Positions 35,015 through 44,893 of a stretch of DNA of 64,000 nt are shown one piece after another; position 1 is the first letter of the stretch, and every line of letters starts with the position of its first letter. Origin of the DNA: Clostridiales bacterium. GTDB lineage: Bacteria > Bacillota > Clostridia > Oscillospirales > Oscillospiraceae. Made by a program: the position numbers and the translations under genes. The stretch lies in the NCBI GenBank assembly GCA_902362775.1, contig CABIXV010000003.1, positions 124,001 through 188,000 of the forward strand, read 5' to 3'. The notes beneath the pieces are model-generated. The model saw nothing but the letters and a program-made list of their open reading frames with translations, ran no database searches and was not told the DNA's origin.

Positions 35015-37110
35015 CGGCTGCCTCCTTTCCGCTGGTCAAATTCCAGCTTGAAGTTGGCATACTGTCCATCGTCCTCCAAAACCACAGTGGCATCGTAGGT
35101 CTTGCCGGTTTTCTCCGAATATAGCCCCGTCACACGGACACAGCCATCGTTCAGCAGCGCAGACACCACAGCTTTGGTCGGCTGTTTTTTCTTGGCAGCC
35201 CACCATTTGTTGTTTTTCCAGATTGCAAATTTGCAAGAATCATTCTGACAGAAGAAGCCTTTTTGCAGTTCTGCAACTTCACCGCCGCAGCGAGGGCATT
35301 TGCCCACCACCTCACGGGGCGGAGTGAACAGATACTCAGTTCCCTTGATGACCTGATAAGTCCCCACCAGATCTTTCAGCATGATGCTGATCCCGTCTAA
35401 AAACTCCTCCGGGGCAAGCTGCCCGCGCTCGATCTCGCCCAGGCGGTACTCCCACTCGGCAGTCAGAAGCGGCGATTGCAGTTGTTCCGGCAGCACTGTG
35501 ATCAGGGAAACTGCATCGTGGGAAGGGAGAAGCTGCACCGTTTTCCTGCTCTTTTTTCGTTCCAGAAAACCGGCAGATACCAGCTTTTCCAAAATACCGG
35601 CACGGGTGGCCGGTGTCCCCAGACCTTTTCGCTCGGCGTCCTCCGGCATATTCTCTTTTCCGGCAGTCTCCATTGCGGACAACAAGGTATCCTCCGTAAA
35701 GTGCTGAGGCGGACTGCTTTTGCCTTCTTTGACGATTGCCGCAGCAACCGAAAGGGTCTGTCCTTCGGTCAGCTCCGGCAGGGCTTTCTCTGCGCCCTCT
35801 TTTTTCGGCTCTGCATCCTTCATTTTGGCACGGTAAGCGTCCTCCAGTGCTTTCCATCCGGGATGCTTCACCGTTTTTCCTTTTGTGGTAAACTCCCCAC
35901 CGGCACACGCTGCAATCACAACAGTTTCCGAATAGATATGGGGCTGGGCTACGGCGCACATCAGACGCAGGGCCACCAGCTCCAGCACCGCTTTTTCTCC
36001 CGCAGGAAGGGCAGAAAGGTCTGCATCCTTGAGATTTCTGGTAGGGATTACTGCGTGATGGTCGGTTACTTTCTTATCGTTGATGACCGTATGCGGATCA
36101 CAGGTAATGGCGATCCCTTTGCGAAACGGCATAGCACTGGCAACCAGATTCACCAGCACCGGCAGGCTGTCTGCCATATCACCAGTCAGATAGCGGCTGT
36201 CAGTACGGGGATAGGTGCAGAGCTTCTTTTCATACAGGCTTTGTAGATAGTCCAGGGTCTGCTGGGCTGTAAATCCAAGCAGGCGGTTGGCATCTCTTTG
36301 CAGGGTAGTCAGGTCATAGAGGGCAGGCGGCTTTTCGGACTTTTCCTTGCACTCCACCTTTTTGATTGTGACATTTGCACCCTGACAGGCTTCTTTCAGC
36401 TGCTCGGCAGCGGCCTTATTCGCCATGCGCTCCCCGGATACGGTAAGACCGGGTAGCTCCAGCGCCACGGTATAAAAGGGAATCGACTGAAAGGTGTCGA
36501 TCTCAGCTTCTCGCTGGACAATAAGCGCCAGCGTCGGGGACATCACGCGCCCGATGTTGAGGGTTCGGTGATACAGCACGGAAAAAAGCCTTGTCGCATT
36601 GATCCCCACCAGCCAGTCGGCCTTGGCACGGCAGAGGGCAGCATCCCGAAGTCCGTCATAATCCGCACCAGGGCGCAGGTTTGCAAAGCCTTCCCTTATG
36701 GCAGAGTCCTCCATCGAAGAAATCCAGAGCCTTTTCATCGGCTTCTTGCAACCTGCCAGCTCATAGACGCTACGGAAGATCAACTCGCCCTCGCGTCCGG
36801 CATCGCAGGCATTTACCACCTCCGAAACATCCGGGGCATTCATCAGCTTTTTGAGAATATCAAACTGCTTTTTCTTATCCTTTCCCACCACCATCTGCCA
36901 ATACTCCGGCAGAATAGGCAGGTCATCATATCGCCACTTGGCATACTTGGGGTCATAGCTGTCTGCATCCGCAAGACCGGCCAGGTGGCCCACGCACCAG
37001 CTGACACGCCAGCCGTTGCCCTCCAGATACCCGTCCTTACGGACGGTTGCACCGATCACCGCCGCCAAACTCTGGGCAACCGATGGTTTTTCGGCAATTA
37101 CAAGTTTCAT
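35011..37110 (-). CDS. topB: DNA topoisomerase III
   Basis: 699 residues, ATG 37110 behind GGGAGGATGAAGATT. Type IA enzyme: TOPRIM domain at the start (MKLVIAEKPSVAQSL, ... NACDAGREGELIF), catalytic Tyr in LCTYPRTDSRYLTG near residue 298, and a C-terminal zinc ribbon CPRCGGEVAELQKGFFC...C. Decatenates or relaxes single-stranded regions, helpful for ICE transfer or replication. The gene start lies 74 bases inside the upstream gene, an unusual overlap that is best explained by translational coupling. Confidence 0.95.
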   Translation of the reverse strand: MKLVIAEKPSVAQSLAAVIGATVRKDGYLEGNGWRVSWCVGHLAGLADADSYDPKYAKWRYDDLPILPEYWQMVVGKDKKKQFDILKKLMNAPDVSEVVNACDAGREGELIFRSVYELAGCKKPMKRLWISSMEDSAIREGFANLRPGADYDGLRDAALCRAKADWLVGINATRLFSVLYHRTLNIGRVMSPTLALIVQREAEIDTFQSIPFYTVALELPGLTVSGERMANKAAAEQLKEACQGANVTIKKVECKEKSEKPPALYDLTTLQRDANRLLGFTAQQTLDYLQSLYEKKLCTYPRTDSRYLTGDMADSLPVLVNLVASAMPFRKGIAITCDPHTVINDKKVTDHHAVIPTRNLKDADLSALPAGEKAVLELVALRLMCAVAQPHIYSETVVIAACAGGEFTTKGKTVKHPGWKALEDAYRAKMKDAEPKKEGAEKALPELTEGQTLSVAAAIVKEGKSSPPQHFTEDTLLSAMETAGKENMPEDAERKGLGTPATRAGILEKLVSAGFLERKKSRKTVQLLPSHDAVSLITVLPEQLQSPLLTAEWEYRLGEIERGQLAPEEFLDGISIMLKDLVGTYQVIKGTEYLFTPPREVVGKCPRCGGEVAELQKGFFCQNDSCKFAIWKNNKWWAAKKKQPTKAVVSALLNDGCVRVTGLYSEKTGKTYDATVVLEDDGQYANFKLEFDQRKGGSR

Positions 37111-37783
37111 AATCTTCATCCTCCCATTCTTCTCGCACAGGCGTGTGCAGCTTTTTCTCAATGCTGTTTTCCGCATCCAAAAGCAGGTTATAGCCAAACC
37201 GATAATCATAGCGGTACAGTTTTCCCAGCAGGTCATTGATGATGATGCGACAAGCCAAAATGACACGGGTTTTATCCGCCTGCATCAGCTGGTAGCGTTG
37301 ATAATTGCTGTAATATTCTTCATGACGGTGGGTATTGCTGACGGTATCTTCAAACAAAATATCTACTGCATCCTGACAACCATCCTCTTTTTCCCCCTCC
37401 ATACAGTTCAAAAGTTCCATTACCATAGGGAAGCTCTGTTCATCCATAGGAGCTTCTGCTGCAAGAAAACCGATCAGAGCAGATAAGAGCAGACAGGCTG
37501 CTGTCTGTTCCTGATCCGTCAAAACAGCCATTGTTTTCTCCACATTTGGCAGGATCTTTTCTTTCACAAAATCTGCCGCGTCACCGGAATAAAGCTGACG
37601 GATAGAATCTATGGACAATGAAACGGTCACGGTATCTAAGGAGAAATCAAAGGGGTCATCTTGCTTTGGCGTTCTCCGAAGTTTGTTTAACATAGTAGAA
37701 AAAATATCGCCGCCAAAATACACGGCAATCACCAGTAAGTCAAAAACAGAAATCAATTTAATAAATGTAATCAGAACACTCAA
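37037..37783 (-). CDS. Conserved ICE protein with N-terminal membrane segment, TTG start
   Basis: 248 residues. The start TTG (37783) overlaps the previous stop as TTGA, the same kind of coupling as ATGA elsewhere in this operon. One hydrophobic segment (FIKLISVFDLLVIAVYF), then an acidic, helical soluble part (EKTMAVLTDQEQTAACLLLS) and a Cys-containing C-terminus. Overlaps topB by 74 bases. I do not recognise a family; presumably membrane-attached. Confidence 0.7.
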   Translation of the reverse strand: MSVLITFIKLISVFDLLVIAVYFGGDIFSTMLNKLRRTPKQDDPFDFSLDTVTVSLSIDSIRQLYSGDAADFVKEKILPNVEKTMAVLTDQEQTAACLLLSALIGFLAAEAPMDEQSFPMVMELLNCMEGEKEDGCQDAVDILFEDTVSNTHRHEEYYSNYQRYQLMQADKTRVILACRIIINDLLGKLYRYDYRFGYNLLLDAENSIEKKLHTPVREEWEDEDYETCNCRKTIGCPEFGGGDRCNRP

Positions 37784-37974
37784 TTTTTTCGTTTCCTTTC
37801 TTTAAGCCAGCGTTCCATCTCACGGTGACAGATACCTACGCAGGGTCTTCCATAATTCCCGCAACCATAGCAGGGGTGGCTGTGGGGTAAAGAAGGAGGA
37901 CGGGAAGTTTCCTTCCCGCCCTCCGGCCTGCGTGTCATCATGCGTTCATAGGGACTGTCTGTGAATCGGGTCAT
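37780..37974 (-). CDS. Small Cys-rich ICE protein
   Basis: 64 residues; start overlaps the CD1107-type stop by 4 bases and its own stop overlaps the next TTG start. CYGCGNYGRPCVGICHREME holds four Cys and a His, likely a metal-binding knuckle. Tight overlaps at both ends argue it is real. Function unknown. Confidence 0.7.
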   Translation of the reverse strand: MTRFTDSPYERMMTRRPEGGKETSRPPSLPHSHPCYGCGNYGRPCVGICHREMERWLKERKRKN

Positions 37975-38735
37975 TTCACGCTGTCCTCGTCATCTTCTTC
38001 TGTGCTGCCCCCGTCAGCGTCCGGCTCGTCCGACTCCTCATCCTCGGTTTCCCATTCCTCGGAATCTTCCTCGCCATAATCATAATCGTCCAGACTGTCA
38101 TTGCCCTTGGTCTTAGGCTTGTTCTTAACGAGCTTCAAGTAGGCAAATACGCCACCGCCTCCCAGCAGAGCCAGCAAAAGGACCAGCGCAGCCGGGTTCA
38201 ATCCGGCAGGCTTCTCCTTTTCCGGCTCCGATGTTTCTGCCGGAGGTTCCGGTGCTTTGCCCGTACATTTACTCTTATCAGTTGCGCAGACCGGGCAGGC
38301 CGTATTGACCGCCCCTGCTTCACATTTTGTTGAACAGCTGCATACCGCAGGCATCTCCTCTTTGGTTTTTCCATCTTCCATCAGCGCCGCAAGGTCTGCA
38401 TCGTCCACCTGATTCAGAAAGTGAACAGCAGTCTCCTTGTCCTCATTCGCCCTATCAATCAAGATGTAAAAGTAATTTCCAGCTTTGGTCGTAACAGTAA
38501 TAAGCTGCTTATTGCCTCCAAAATCATCCACCAATGCCGCATTCCCCTCCGGTGTAAGTGCCGGTGCCGGTTCTGTTTCTTCCACAATCACATTGCTGTC
38601 ATTGGTAGAATCCTCTGCCGGTGCCGCCGGAGCCTGTTCTGACCCCTGTGCGAAAGCAGGGATTGTAAAGCCAAATGCCACAACCATTGTCAGGCAAAGG
38701 GCGGAAAGTGTTTTGCAAATTCTTTTATTCTTCAT
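37971..38735 (-). CDS. CD1107-family (DUF4366) secreted, membrane-anchored protein
   Basis: 254 residues, ATG behind GGAGG. Signal peptide at residues 1-29, a DUF4366 domain with AGNYFYILIDRANE, several Cys (CSCSTKCEAG, CPVC), a Pro-rich stalk, then a membrane anchor (LNPAALVLLLALLGGGGVFA) and a strongly acidic cytoplasmic tail. CD1107 proteins are encoded in the transfer region of Tn1549-like elements, probably a cell-surface part of the mating apparatus. Confidence 0.9.
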   Translation of the reverse strand: MKNKRICKTLSALCLTMVVAFGFTIPAFAQGSEQAPAAPAEDSTNDSNVIVEETEPAPALTPEGNAALVDDFGGNKQLITVTTKAGNYFYILIDRANEDKETAVHFLNQVDDADLAALMEDGKTKEEMPAVCSCSTKCEAGAVNTACPVCATDKSKCTGKAPEPPAETSEPEKEKPAGLNPAALVLLLALLGGGGVFAYLKLVKNKPKTKGNDSLDDYDYGEEDSEEWETEDEESDEPDADGGSTEEDDEDSVK

Positions 38736-38982
38736 AAGCGGTAGCCTCCTGATTATTTGATTCCGACAGTGCTGTATCTCTGCCGTGGTTCATTCCACCG
38801 GAAAGCATAGCGTTCAGCTGTGCTGGAGTCATGCGTAACGCACGAACCATCTGAACGATTTCCAGATTCTCTGCCTCCGTTTTCTGTGCTTCCAGGGTCT
38901 TGAGCTTTTCCTGATATTCCGCAATCTTCTCACGGGTTTTCTCAATTTCCTGGTCGATACGTTCAATTTTGTTTTTTGCCAT
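38725..38982 (-). CDS. DUF4315 family coiled-coil protein
   Basis: 85 residues. N-terminal coiled coil (KIERIDQEIEKTREKIAEYQ) and a short TPAQLNAMLSGG motif typical of DUF4315. Overlaps CD1107 by 11 bases. Soluble transfer-region protein of unknown role. Confidence 0.88.
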   Translation of the reverse strand: MAKNKIERIDQEIEKTREKIAEYQEKLKTLEAQKTEAENLEIVQMVRALRMTPAQLNAMLSGGMNHGRDTALSESNNQEATAYEE

Positions 38983-39010
38983 AACCGTTCACTCCTTTCC
39001 ACAAAGTCTG

Positions 39011-40747
39011 TTACCAGTTCATCAGACCATAGCCTTTAATGCTTTGATAATTCAGGTCATAACTTTTGATCTTGCAGGCATCGCCGGAATTTCCCTCCAC
39101 GGTATAAACACGGCTGCCATCCGTACCGATCACGATACCCACATGGTCTGCTGTCCCATCCAAATCCCAATCAAAGAAAATTGCATCTCCGGGAGCCAGA
39201 TTGTTATAGCCTCTTGCACCCCATTGTCCATGAGACTGGAACCACGGAACGCCCTGCCACTCACAGCCTGCAAAGCGCGGTTCACTTTTTCCAGCCTGGT
39301 TATAACACCAGGATACAAAGCAGGCGCACCACTCCACGCGGCTGTCAAAGCCATACCAGCTCCAATAAGGATAGCCGCCCACATTGCCGACCTGACGCTT
39401 GGCCAACTCCACCAACTGCGGATTTCCGGGACGGGTTCCATTTACAAACTGTACACCGGTCAAGTCCTCGGAATTGCTCATGTCAGGGGAACCACCGCCA
39501 AACAACAGCGGCTTATTGCCCATGGTCTGCCGGTAAACCTGATACATTTTCATCTGCTCCGGGGTCAGTAACTCCGACGCCACAGCGGAAATGGGCTTGC
39601 TGGTGAGTTTCACATTCAAAATGTAATACTCATAGGGGACTTCTTCTGAGGTGGTCTCGCCGGTCTCCGGGTCGGTGGAGGTCTCCGTGCGGTAGCGAAT
39701 CTCCACTTCCTCAGTAAGCGTCAGCTGATACTGTGCTGCAAACACACGCGCCAGCTCTGCCTGAGCGCTCTGCTGGGTGTAACCTTGCAAGACGGCAGAC
39801 AGAAATGCTGCCAGCTCATGAGGGTCATGGCCGATCATACCAAGGTCATAGCGATACTCGTCATACCCTGGGTGGCTGCTTTCAATGTTGTCGATTTCCT
39901 CCTGCAACTGGACTTCTCTGGCTGCATAATCTGCCTCCACCGCCAGCATTTCCGGGTCATCCGACGGATAGGTGGTGCCGGAGAGAACGGAACCGATGCT
40001 CTGCGCCATCATGGAGCAGGAGGACATGGTATTCATCAGCATACAGGTAATGAGGAACAAAACCCCTGCCATCAGGAAACCCTTCTTGTGGCGCATGACG
40101 AATGCCCCTGCCTGCTGTACCTTTTCTTTTACCGTCCTTGCGGCTTTTCCGGTTTTGGATGCAGCCTGGGCGGTATTTCCGGCAGTCTGACCGGCGTGTT
40201 TGGCGGCGGCATACTGCTTTTTGATGGCCTGTTTTTGCTGCCAGCGGGAAAGAGGGTTGCTGGCAAACTGGGGATTTTCCTGCAAAGATTTCTGGTACAG
40301 AACATTTACATTTGCCTTTTCCAGTTGACGCTCTGCCTGGGCTGCTTTGCGGTACGGCTTCAGCTTGTGGCTGCGATAGCCCTCCCGCACCAGATAAGCG
40401 CCGGTCTCCACCGCTTCCTCGGACTTGTGGGCGCTTTCCACGCCCACATTGTCCTGCTCTGTTTCCCGGATCTCTTTGTGGAGCTTGCCCACGACCAGAT
40501 GGACGGGAGCTTCCCTGACTCCTTGAGAAACTTTGGAAGGTGGCTTTTTCTTGTCCTCAAAGGTCAGCTTCGAGGTCTTTTTTCCGGTATCCGGGTCAAT
40601 GACCGTCTGCCTGACCTTTTTCTTTGGGATATTGGCCTGCGCCTTATCTGCTCTGGCCGCAGCTTTCTCCGCTTTACGGATCGGCTTTTCCAGTGCAGGA
40701 TCAGACCGTTCCTCATCAGTAAAGCGCAGGCGCGGCTCTTTATTCAA
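39011..40747 (-). CDS. CD1108-family protein with CHAP peptidoglycan-hydrolase domain, TTG start
   Basis: 578 residues. TTG start at 40747, 8 bases inside the previous gene, with GGGAG 6 bases ahead. Basic, Lys-rich cytoplasmic N-terminus, one membrane segment near residues 215-235 (GFLMAGVLFLITCMLM), an extracellular helical part, and a C-terminal CHAP amidase domain with the Cys/His pair in RVEWCACFVSWC and DGTADHVGIVIG. Acts outside the cell as the VirB1-like wall hydrolase that opens peptidoglycan for the mating channel. Confidence 0.9.
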   Translation of the reverse strand: MNKEPRLRFTDEERSDPALEKPIRKAEKAAARADKAQANIPKKKVRQTVIDPDTGKKTSKLTFEDKKKPPSKVSQGVREAPVHLVVGKLHKEIRETEQDNVGVESAHKSEEAVETGAYLVREGYRSHKLKPYRKAAQAERQLEKANVNVLYQKSLQENPQFASNPLSRWQQKQAIKKQYAAAKHAGQTAGNTAQAASKTGKAARTVKEKVQQAGAFVMRHKKGFLMAGVLFLITCMLMNTMSSCSMMAQSIGSVLSGTTYPSDDPEMLAVEADYAAREVQLQEEIDNIESSHPGYDEYRYDLGMIGHDPHELAAFLSAVLQGYTQQSAQAELARVFAAQYQLTLTEEVEIRYRTETSTDPETGETTSEEVPYEYYILNVKLTSKPISAVASELLTPEQMKMYQVYRQTMGNKPLLFGGGSPDMSNSEDLTGVQFVNGTRPGNPQLVELAKRQVGNVGGYPYWSWYGFDSRVEWCACFVSWCYNQAGKSEPRFAGCEWQGVPWFQSHGQWGARGYNNLAPGDAIFFDWDLDGTADHVGIVIGTDGSRVYTVEGNSGDACKIKSYDLNYQSIKGYGLMNW

Positions 40748-41123
40748 ACCATTCTCCCAGCATGAGGGAGGACATCATGTAGTGCAGCTCTGCATAAATG
40801 GCCATTCCCACAGGATCGTTGAACATACAGCCGGACAGGTAGGCATAAAACTGTGCCACCACATCGGACAGGATCTTCGCCTCTGTTCCTTCCAGAATCA
40901 GGCCGCCCATACCTTCTTTAGCACGAATGGCGCTCCAGACCTCTGCCAGACGGAGAAGCCCCACCTGACCGGTCTCATTCAGTTCGGCTGCCTGATCTGC
41001 CGCCGTGCGGCACTCACTTACCGCATCGGCCATGACCGTAAGCAGCTGGCTGCGCTGGGCATTTACCGCCCTGTCAAAAAACATCAGCGGGTTTTTATTC
41101 AAAATGTTGGGGTTCATAATCAT
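40740..41123 (-). CDS. Conserved transfer-region protein
   Basis: 127 residues. ATG at 41123 overlaps the VirB4 stop (ATGA) with GGAGG upstream; ATG 41117 is a second possibility. Helical, no signal peptide; GQVGLLRLAEVWSAIRA and FYAYLSGCMFNDPVGMAIYA are visible. Family not recognised by name. Coupled between virB4 and the CHAP gene, so likely part of the channel or its assembly. Confidence 0.75.
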   Translation of the reverse strand: MIMNPNILNKNPLMFFDRAVNAQRSQLLTVMADAVSECRTAADQAAELNETGQVGLLRLAEVWSAIRAKEGMGGLILEGTEAKILSDVVAQFYAYLSGCMFNDPVGMAIYAELHYMMSSLMLGEWFE

Positions 41124-43588
41124 TCATCCTCCTTCTTTTTCAGTTCCTGGGGTTTGGTGGTCATAATGCGGTAAAGTTCGGTGTTCTTCGGGAAGTGGTC
41201 TACAAACGGCAGGATCGTGGAGCCATAGAACAGCAGGCCCTCGCCCTCACCGGAGTGGGTCACATAGCTAAGCTGGTGCGTGGAAATCCCCAGTTGCTTC
41301 GCCAAAATCTGGCGGTCTCCGCCTGCCTGGTTGAGCATATACACGAAGTCCGAGTTTTCAAAGATGTTCTCTACCTCGCGGCTGCTCAAAAGGTCTTTGA
41401 CATTCTGGGTGATACCTGTCGGAATACCGCCCCATTTTCTGAATCGCTTCCAGATTTCCACCGTATAGGCGGCGGTCTGCTCCTCCTTCAAAAGCAGGTG
41501 CATCTCGTCGATGTAGTAACGGGTGGACTTGTGGGCGGCACGGTTGATGGTAACGCGGTTCCACACCTGATCCTGTACCACCAGCATACCGATTTTTTTA
41601 AGCTGCTTGCCCAGTTCCTTGATGTCGTAGCAGACAATCCGGTTATCAATGTCCACATTGCTCTGATGATTGAACACATTCAAAGAACCCGTTACATAGA
41701 TTTCCAATGCCGTTGCAATGTACTGAGCTTCTTTTTCTTCCTGTTCCCGCAGCAAGTTATAAAGGTCCTCCAAAATCGGCATATTCTCCGGCTTCGGGTC
41801 ATTGAGATATTCGTTGTAAACCAACCGTACACAACGATCAATAATGGTTTTCTGCACCGGCTGCAAGCCCTCCTTACCGCCCACGATCAGCTCACACAAG
41901 CTGAGGATAAAATCAGACTTGAGTGACAGCGGGCTTTCATCATCCGAATAGTCCAGATTCAGATCCATCGGATTGATATAGTTGGTTGAAGTAGGTGAGA
42001 TCTTGATGACCTGCCCATGCAGACGCTCAACAAGAGGTGCGTACTCCGCTTCCGGGTCACAGATAATGACATCATCGCTGGTAAGCAAAAAACAGTTGGC
42101 AATTTCTCGTTTTGCGCTGAAGGACTTACCGGAACCCGGCGTACCCAGAATCAGGCCGTTGGGGTTTTTCAGCAGCTTTCTGTCCACCATGATGAGGTTG
42201 TTGGACAGAGCATTGATACCGTAGTACAGAGCTTCTTTCCCGTTCTGGAACAGTTCCTGCGTAGTAAAGGGCACAAAGATAGCTGTGGAACTGGTGGTCA
42301 GTCCTCGCTGAATCTCAATCTGATTGAGACCCAGAGGCAGACAGCTCATCAGCCCTTCTTCCTGTTGGAAGTCCAGCCTGGTCAGCTGACAGTTATACTT
42401 CTGGGCAATAGAGCCTGCCTGAAAGATGTTGTTGCCAAGCTGACGGGGATTGTCCGCTGTGTTCAGCACCAGAAAGGTCAAAAGGAACATTCTCTCGTTG
42501 CGGCTCTGCAAATCCTGCAAGAGTTTTTTCGCTTCACTGCCGTAGGTAGCAAGGTCAGATGGAATGATGTCCATGTCGTATCCGGCACGGACTGCTTTTT
42601 TCTGTTCCTCGATCTTGCTGCGGTCCAGGTCGGTAATCTTTCGCTTTACCGTTTTGATGGCTTTCACCTGATCCACCGACTGAATGTGCATACTCACAAT
42701 GAGCGAACTTTCCATATCCAGAAAATCAGCCAGCAAACGGTCATTCAGTTCCGGTGCGAGGATCTGCAAAAAAGAAACAGCTCCGTATTTCTTACCCATA
42801 CGGAACTGCTTGCCGGTGCGGAACTCAAAGGAGCTTGGTGCAATAAAATCCTTTGTGGACAGACCGGAAGGAGCCAGCCAGTCCCATTCAAACTGAAACG
42901 GGAGTTGTTCATCCATGTGGAATACCGCATGAAGCTGAAAAAGCCTTTCTTTACCGTCCAGCGTTCTGGCAGCTACACCAAGACGCTTGAAGTTATTAAG
43001 TATATCTGTCTCAATACGCTCCAGACGGGGCTTGGCGGCTTTGATGCTGTCCGCGTCGATACCAAAGGTCAGGTATTTGGTCTTGATGAGACCGTTGTTA
43101 CCTCTGGCCAGCTGATTTTGCAGCATTGTGGTGTATTCCTCGCGGATACTGTCAAAGGCGTCCCTCTGGGGCGGGATGGAAATGGAGTTGGCAAAGGTCT
43201 CCTCCGATGCCGCAAGGTTCAAAAAAGACAGCTGAAAATGAATCGAGCTGTCAAAATAATTGAGGAAATCACACCAACCCTCAAAGATTGCCGTCTTATC
43301 TTCGTTTTGGGAAAGCTGATAGTTGATGTCCTGAAACTGGATGGTCTTTGTGTAGTGGCTGTCCGATATGCGGCAGATTCCGTCCGGCCATATCCGTTCA
43401 TAAGGGATACTGTCCTGCGCAGATTTTCCTTTTTTGTCCGTGCGGTTAGCGCGGGCAATGGCCGCTTCGATCTGCTTCTTATCGGCGCGGGACAGTTTTT
43501 TCTTTGTCTTTACCGGCTGCACAGTTTTTTCCTCGGTTTTTCCGAACATCCGATGCAGCCATTTTTTTATTGCGGTGAACAATGTCAT
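41120..43588 (-). CDS. virB4: VirB4-type conjugation ATPase
   Basis: 822 residues, ATG behind AAGGAGGTGT. Powers assembly of the type IV mating channel. N-terminal VirB4 domain, then the ATPase with GLILGTPGSGKSFSAKRE near residue 480 (Walker A), RYYIDEMHLLL near 690 (Walker B) and WGGIPTGITQNVKDLL. Complete by length. Its first 110 bases overlap the PrgI gene in another frame, so the two are translationally tied. Confidence 0.95.
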   Translation of the reverse strand: MTLFTAIKKWLHRMFGKTEEKTVQPVKTKKKLSRADKKQIEAAIARANRTDKKGKSAQDSIPYERIWPDGICRISDSHYTKTIQFQDINYQLSQNEDKTAIFEGWCDFLNYFDSSIHFQLSFLNLAASEETFANSISIPPQRDAFDSIREEYTTMLQNQLARGNNGLIKTKYLTFGIDADSIKAAKPRLERIETDILNNFKRLGVAARTLDGKERLFQLHAVFHMDEQLPFQFEWDWLAPSGLSTKDFIAPSSFEFRTGKQFRMGKKYGAVSFLQILAPELNDRLLADFLDMESSLIVSMHIQSVDQVKAIKTVKRKITDLDRSKIEEQKKAVRAGYDMDIIPSDLATYGSEAKKLLQDLQSRNERMFLLTFLVLNTADNPRQLGNNIFQAGSIAQKYNCQLTRLDFQQEEGLMSCLPLGLNQIEIQRGLTTSSTAIFVPFTTQELFQNGKEALYYGINALSNNLIMVDRKLLKNPNGLILGTPGSGKSFSAKREIANCFLLTSDDVIICDPEAEYAPLVERLHGQVIKISPTSTNYINPMDLNLDYSDDESPLSLKSDFILSLCELIVGGKEGLQPVQKTIIDRCVRLVYNEYLNDPKPENMPILEDLYNLLREQEEKEAQYIATALEIYVTGSLNVFNHQSNVDIDNRIVCYDIKELGKQLKKIGMLVVQDQVWNRVTINRAAHKSTRYYIDEMHLLLKEEQTAAYTVEIWKRFRKWGGIPTGITQNVKDLLSSREVENIFENSDFVYMLNQAGGDRQILAKQLGISTHQLSYVTHSGEGEGLLFYGSTILPFVDHFPKNTELYRIMTTKPQELKKKEDE

Positions 43589-43934
43589 ACACCTCCTTAT
43601 CGAGCATTTCCTGCCGCTTTAATACGGCATAAAAGTTGTTGGTCTGGTAAGGTCGCTGTTTTGGACGGATCACAGCTACTTTGAGAATGTTGCCCACGAT
43701 CTTTTCCAGGGGCTGTCCATGCTTTTCGTACATAGCCAGCATAAAGAAGGGCAGCATAACCAGCATCATACACATAGCCGCTACACTGTTTCCGGTAGGT
43801 TTTCTGAGCAAAAAGAAAAGCGGTACGCCAATAAGCGCTCCGCCCGTGAAGCAGATAAGCTGCCGCTTGGTCAGATTGAACATGACCTTTGTTTTGACTT
43901 TTGTTAAGTCCTTGGGTACGGGTACATAAGCCAA
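43479..43934 (-). CDS. PrgI-family membrane protein (VirB3-like), TTG start
   Basis: 151 residues. Family members start M-AYVPVPKDLTKVKTKV; here the Met is encoded by TTG at 43934, 8 bases after GGAGG. Two membrane segments (RQLICFTGGALIGVPLFFLL and CMMLVMLPFFMLAM) and a basic tail. VirB3-type partner of VirB4 in the inner part of the channel. Its 3' end overlaps virB4 by 110 bases. Confidence 0.88.
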   Translation of the reverse strand: MAYVPVPKDLTKVKTKVMFNLTKRQLICFTGGALIGVPLFFLLRKPTGNSVAAMCMMLVMLPFFMLAMYEKHGQPLEKIVGNILKVAVIRPKQRPYQTNNFYAVLKRQEMLDKEVYDIVHRNKKMAASDVRKNRGKNCAAGKDKEKTVPRR

Positions 43935-43954
43935 TGTGGAAACCTCCTTCCGTT

Positions 43955-44824
43955 TTAGTGCGCCTGAAAGACTGATTTGGCGAGACTGCCGGTTTTGAAC
44001 AGCGTAAAACATAGCAGTACGGTGTAGCCCACGCAGCTCCAGATTGCCATGATGATGTCATCTTCCAGAGCGATGTTCTGCACCAGCACAGCATAAATTG
44101 CCACGCAGACGATAATGAGAAATGCCTGAAAGCCCAGTGCCAGCAGGGATCGGAGGTAATTCTGTCCCATACCGCCCCATTCTTTGCCCATCATTGCAGC
44201 CATTGGAACGGGAGCCACCGAAGTTACAAGGTAGATCTCGATCATACGGCCATAAATAACGATAAAGATACAGATATACAACGCCCACATGGTAATGCCA
44301 ATAAAGAGGGATTGGAACCACAGTCCGAACAGCGGTCCCAAATCCATTTCCATCAGCCTCGGTTCCAGATCGGTCATAACTGAGGAAATGTCAATGGACG
44401 CATCCGAATTGATAATCCCTGCCGCCTGCGCCACCACGCTCTGCGCCATATCAAAGACGCCCATCACGATATTCCATGTGTTTGTGACAATGAGAATGGC
44501 GGCAGCTGATTTGAACACCCACTTGAAAATCATCCAGGTATCCACATCATGCAGGTTGTTCTTGTCTGCAATCATCTGGATCAGGTCTACGGTCATCACG
44601 ATAGCCAGGATCACACCTGCAATCGGCACCATGATGGAGTTTGACAGATTCTCAATCATATTGAAAATACTGCCATTCCATCCCTGTGGGGTCTGTCCTA
44701 CCTGTACGGATATATCCGCGACCTGCTGATTTACACTGTCAAACATCCCCGAAAGGTTGCTCATAATACCGCCCACCAGCATTTCTTTCAGCCAATTTGT
44801 CAGGGCTTCAAGTAAGAAATCCAT
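43955..44824 (-). CDS. VirB6/TrbL-like polytopic channel protein
   Basis: 289 residues, ATG 44824 behind AGGAGGTTGACACCGT. At least six membrane segments (e.g. MVPIAGVILAIVMTVDLIQM, AAAILIVTNTWNIVMGVF, WALYICIFIVIYGRMIEIYL) and a Gly-Met loop KEWGGMGQNYLRSLL. Sits in the membrane as core of the mating channel. Complete, and directly after the broken Maff2 gene. Confidence 0.88.
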   Translation of the reverse strand: MDFLLEALTNWLKEMLVGGIMSNLSGMFDSVNQQVADISVQVGQTPQGWNGSIFNMIENLSNSIMVPIAGVILAIVMTVDLIQMIADKNNLHDVDTWMIFKWVFKSAAAILIVTNTWNIVMGVFDMAQSVVAQAAGIINSDASIDISSVMTDLEPRLMEMDLGPLFGLWFQSLFIGITMWALYICIFIVIYGRMIEIYLVTSVAPVPMAAMMGKEWGGMGQNYLRSLLALGFQAFLIIVCVAIYAVLVQNIALEDDIIMAIWSCVGYTVLLCFTLFKTGSLAKSVFQAH

Positions 44825-44893
44825 ACGGTGTCAACCTCCTTTCCGCCGCCCCCGCAAAGCTGCGGGAGCGGCAAGGATTTCATGCAGAAACGC

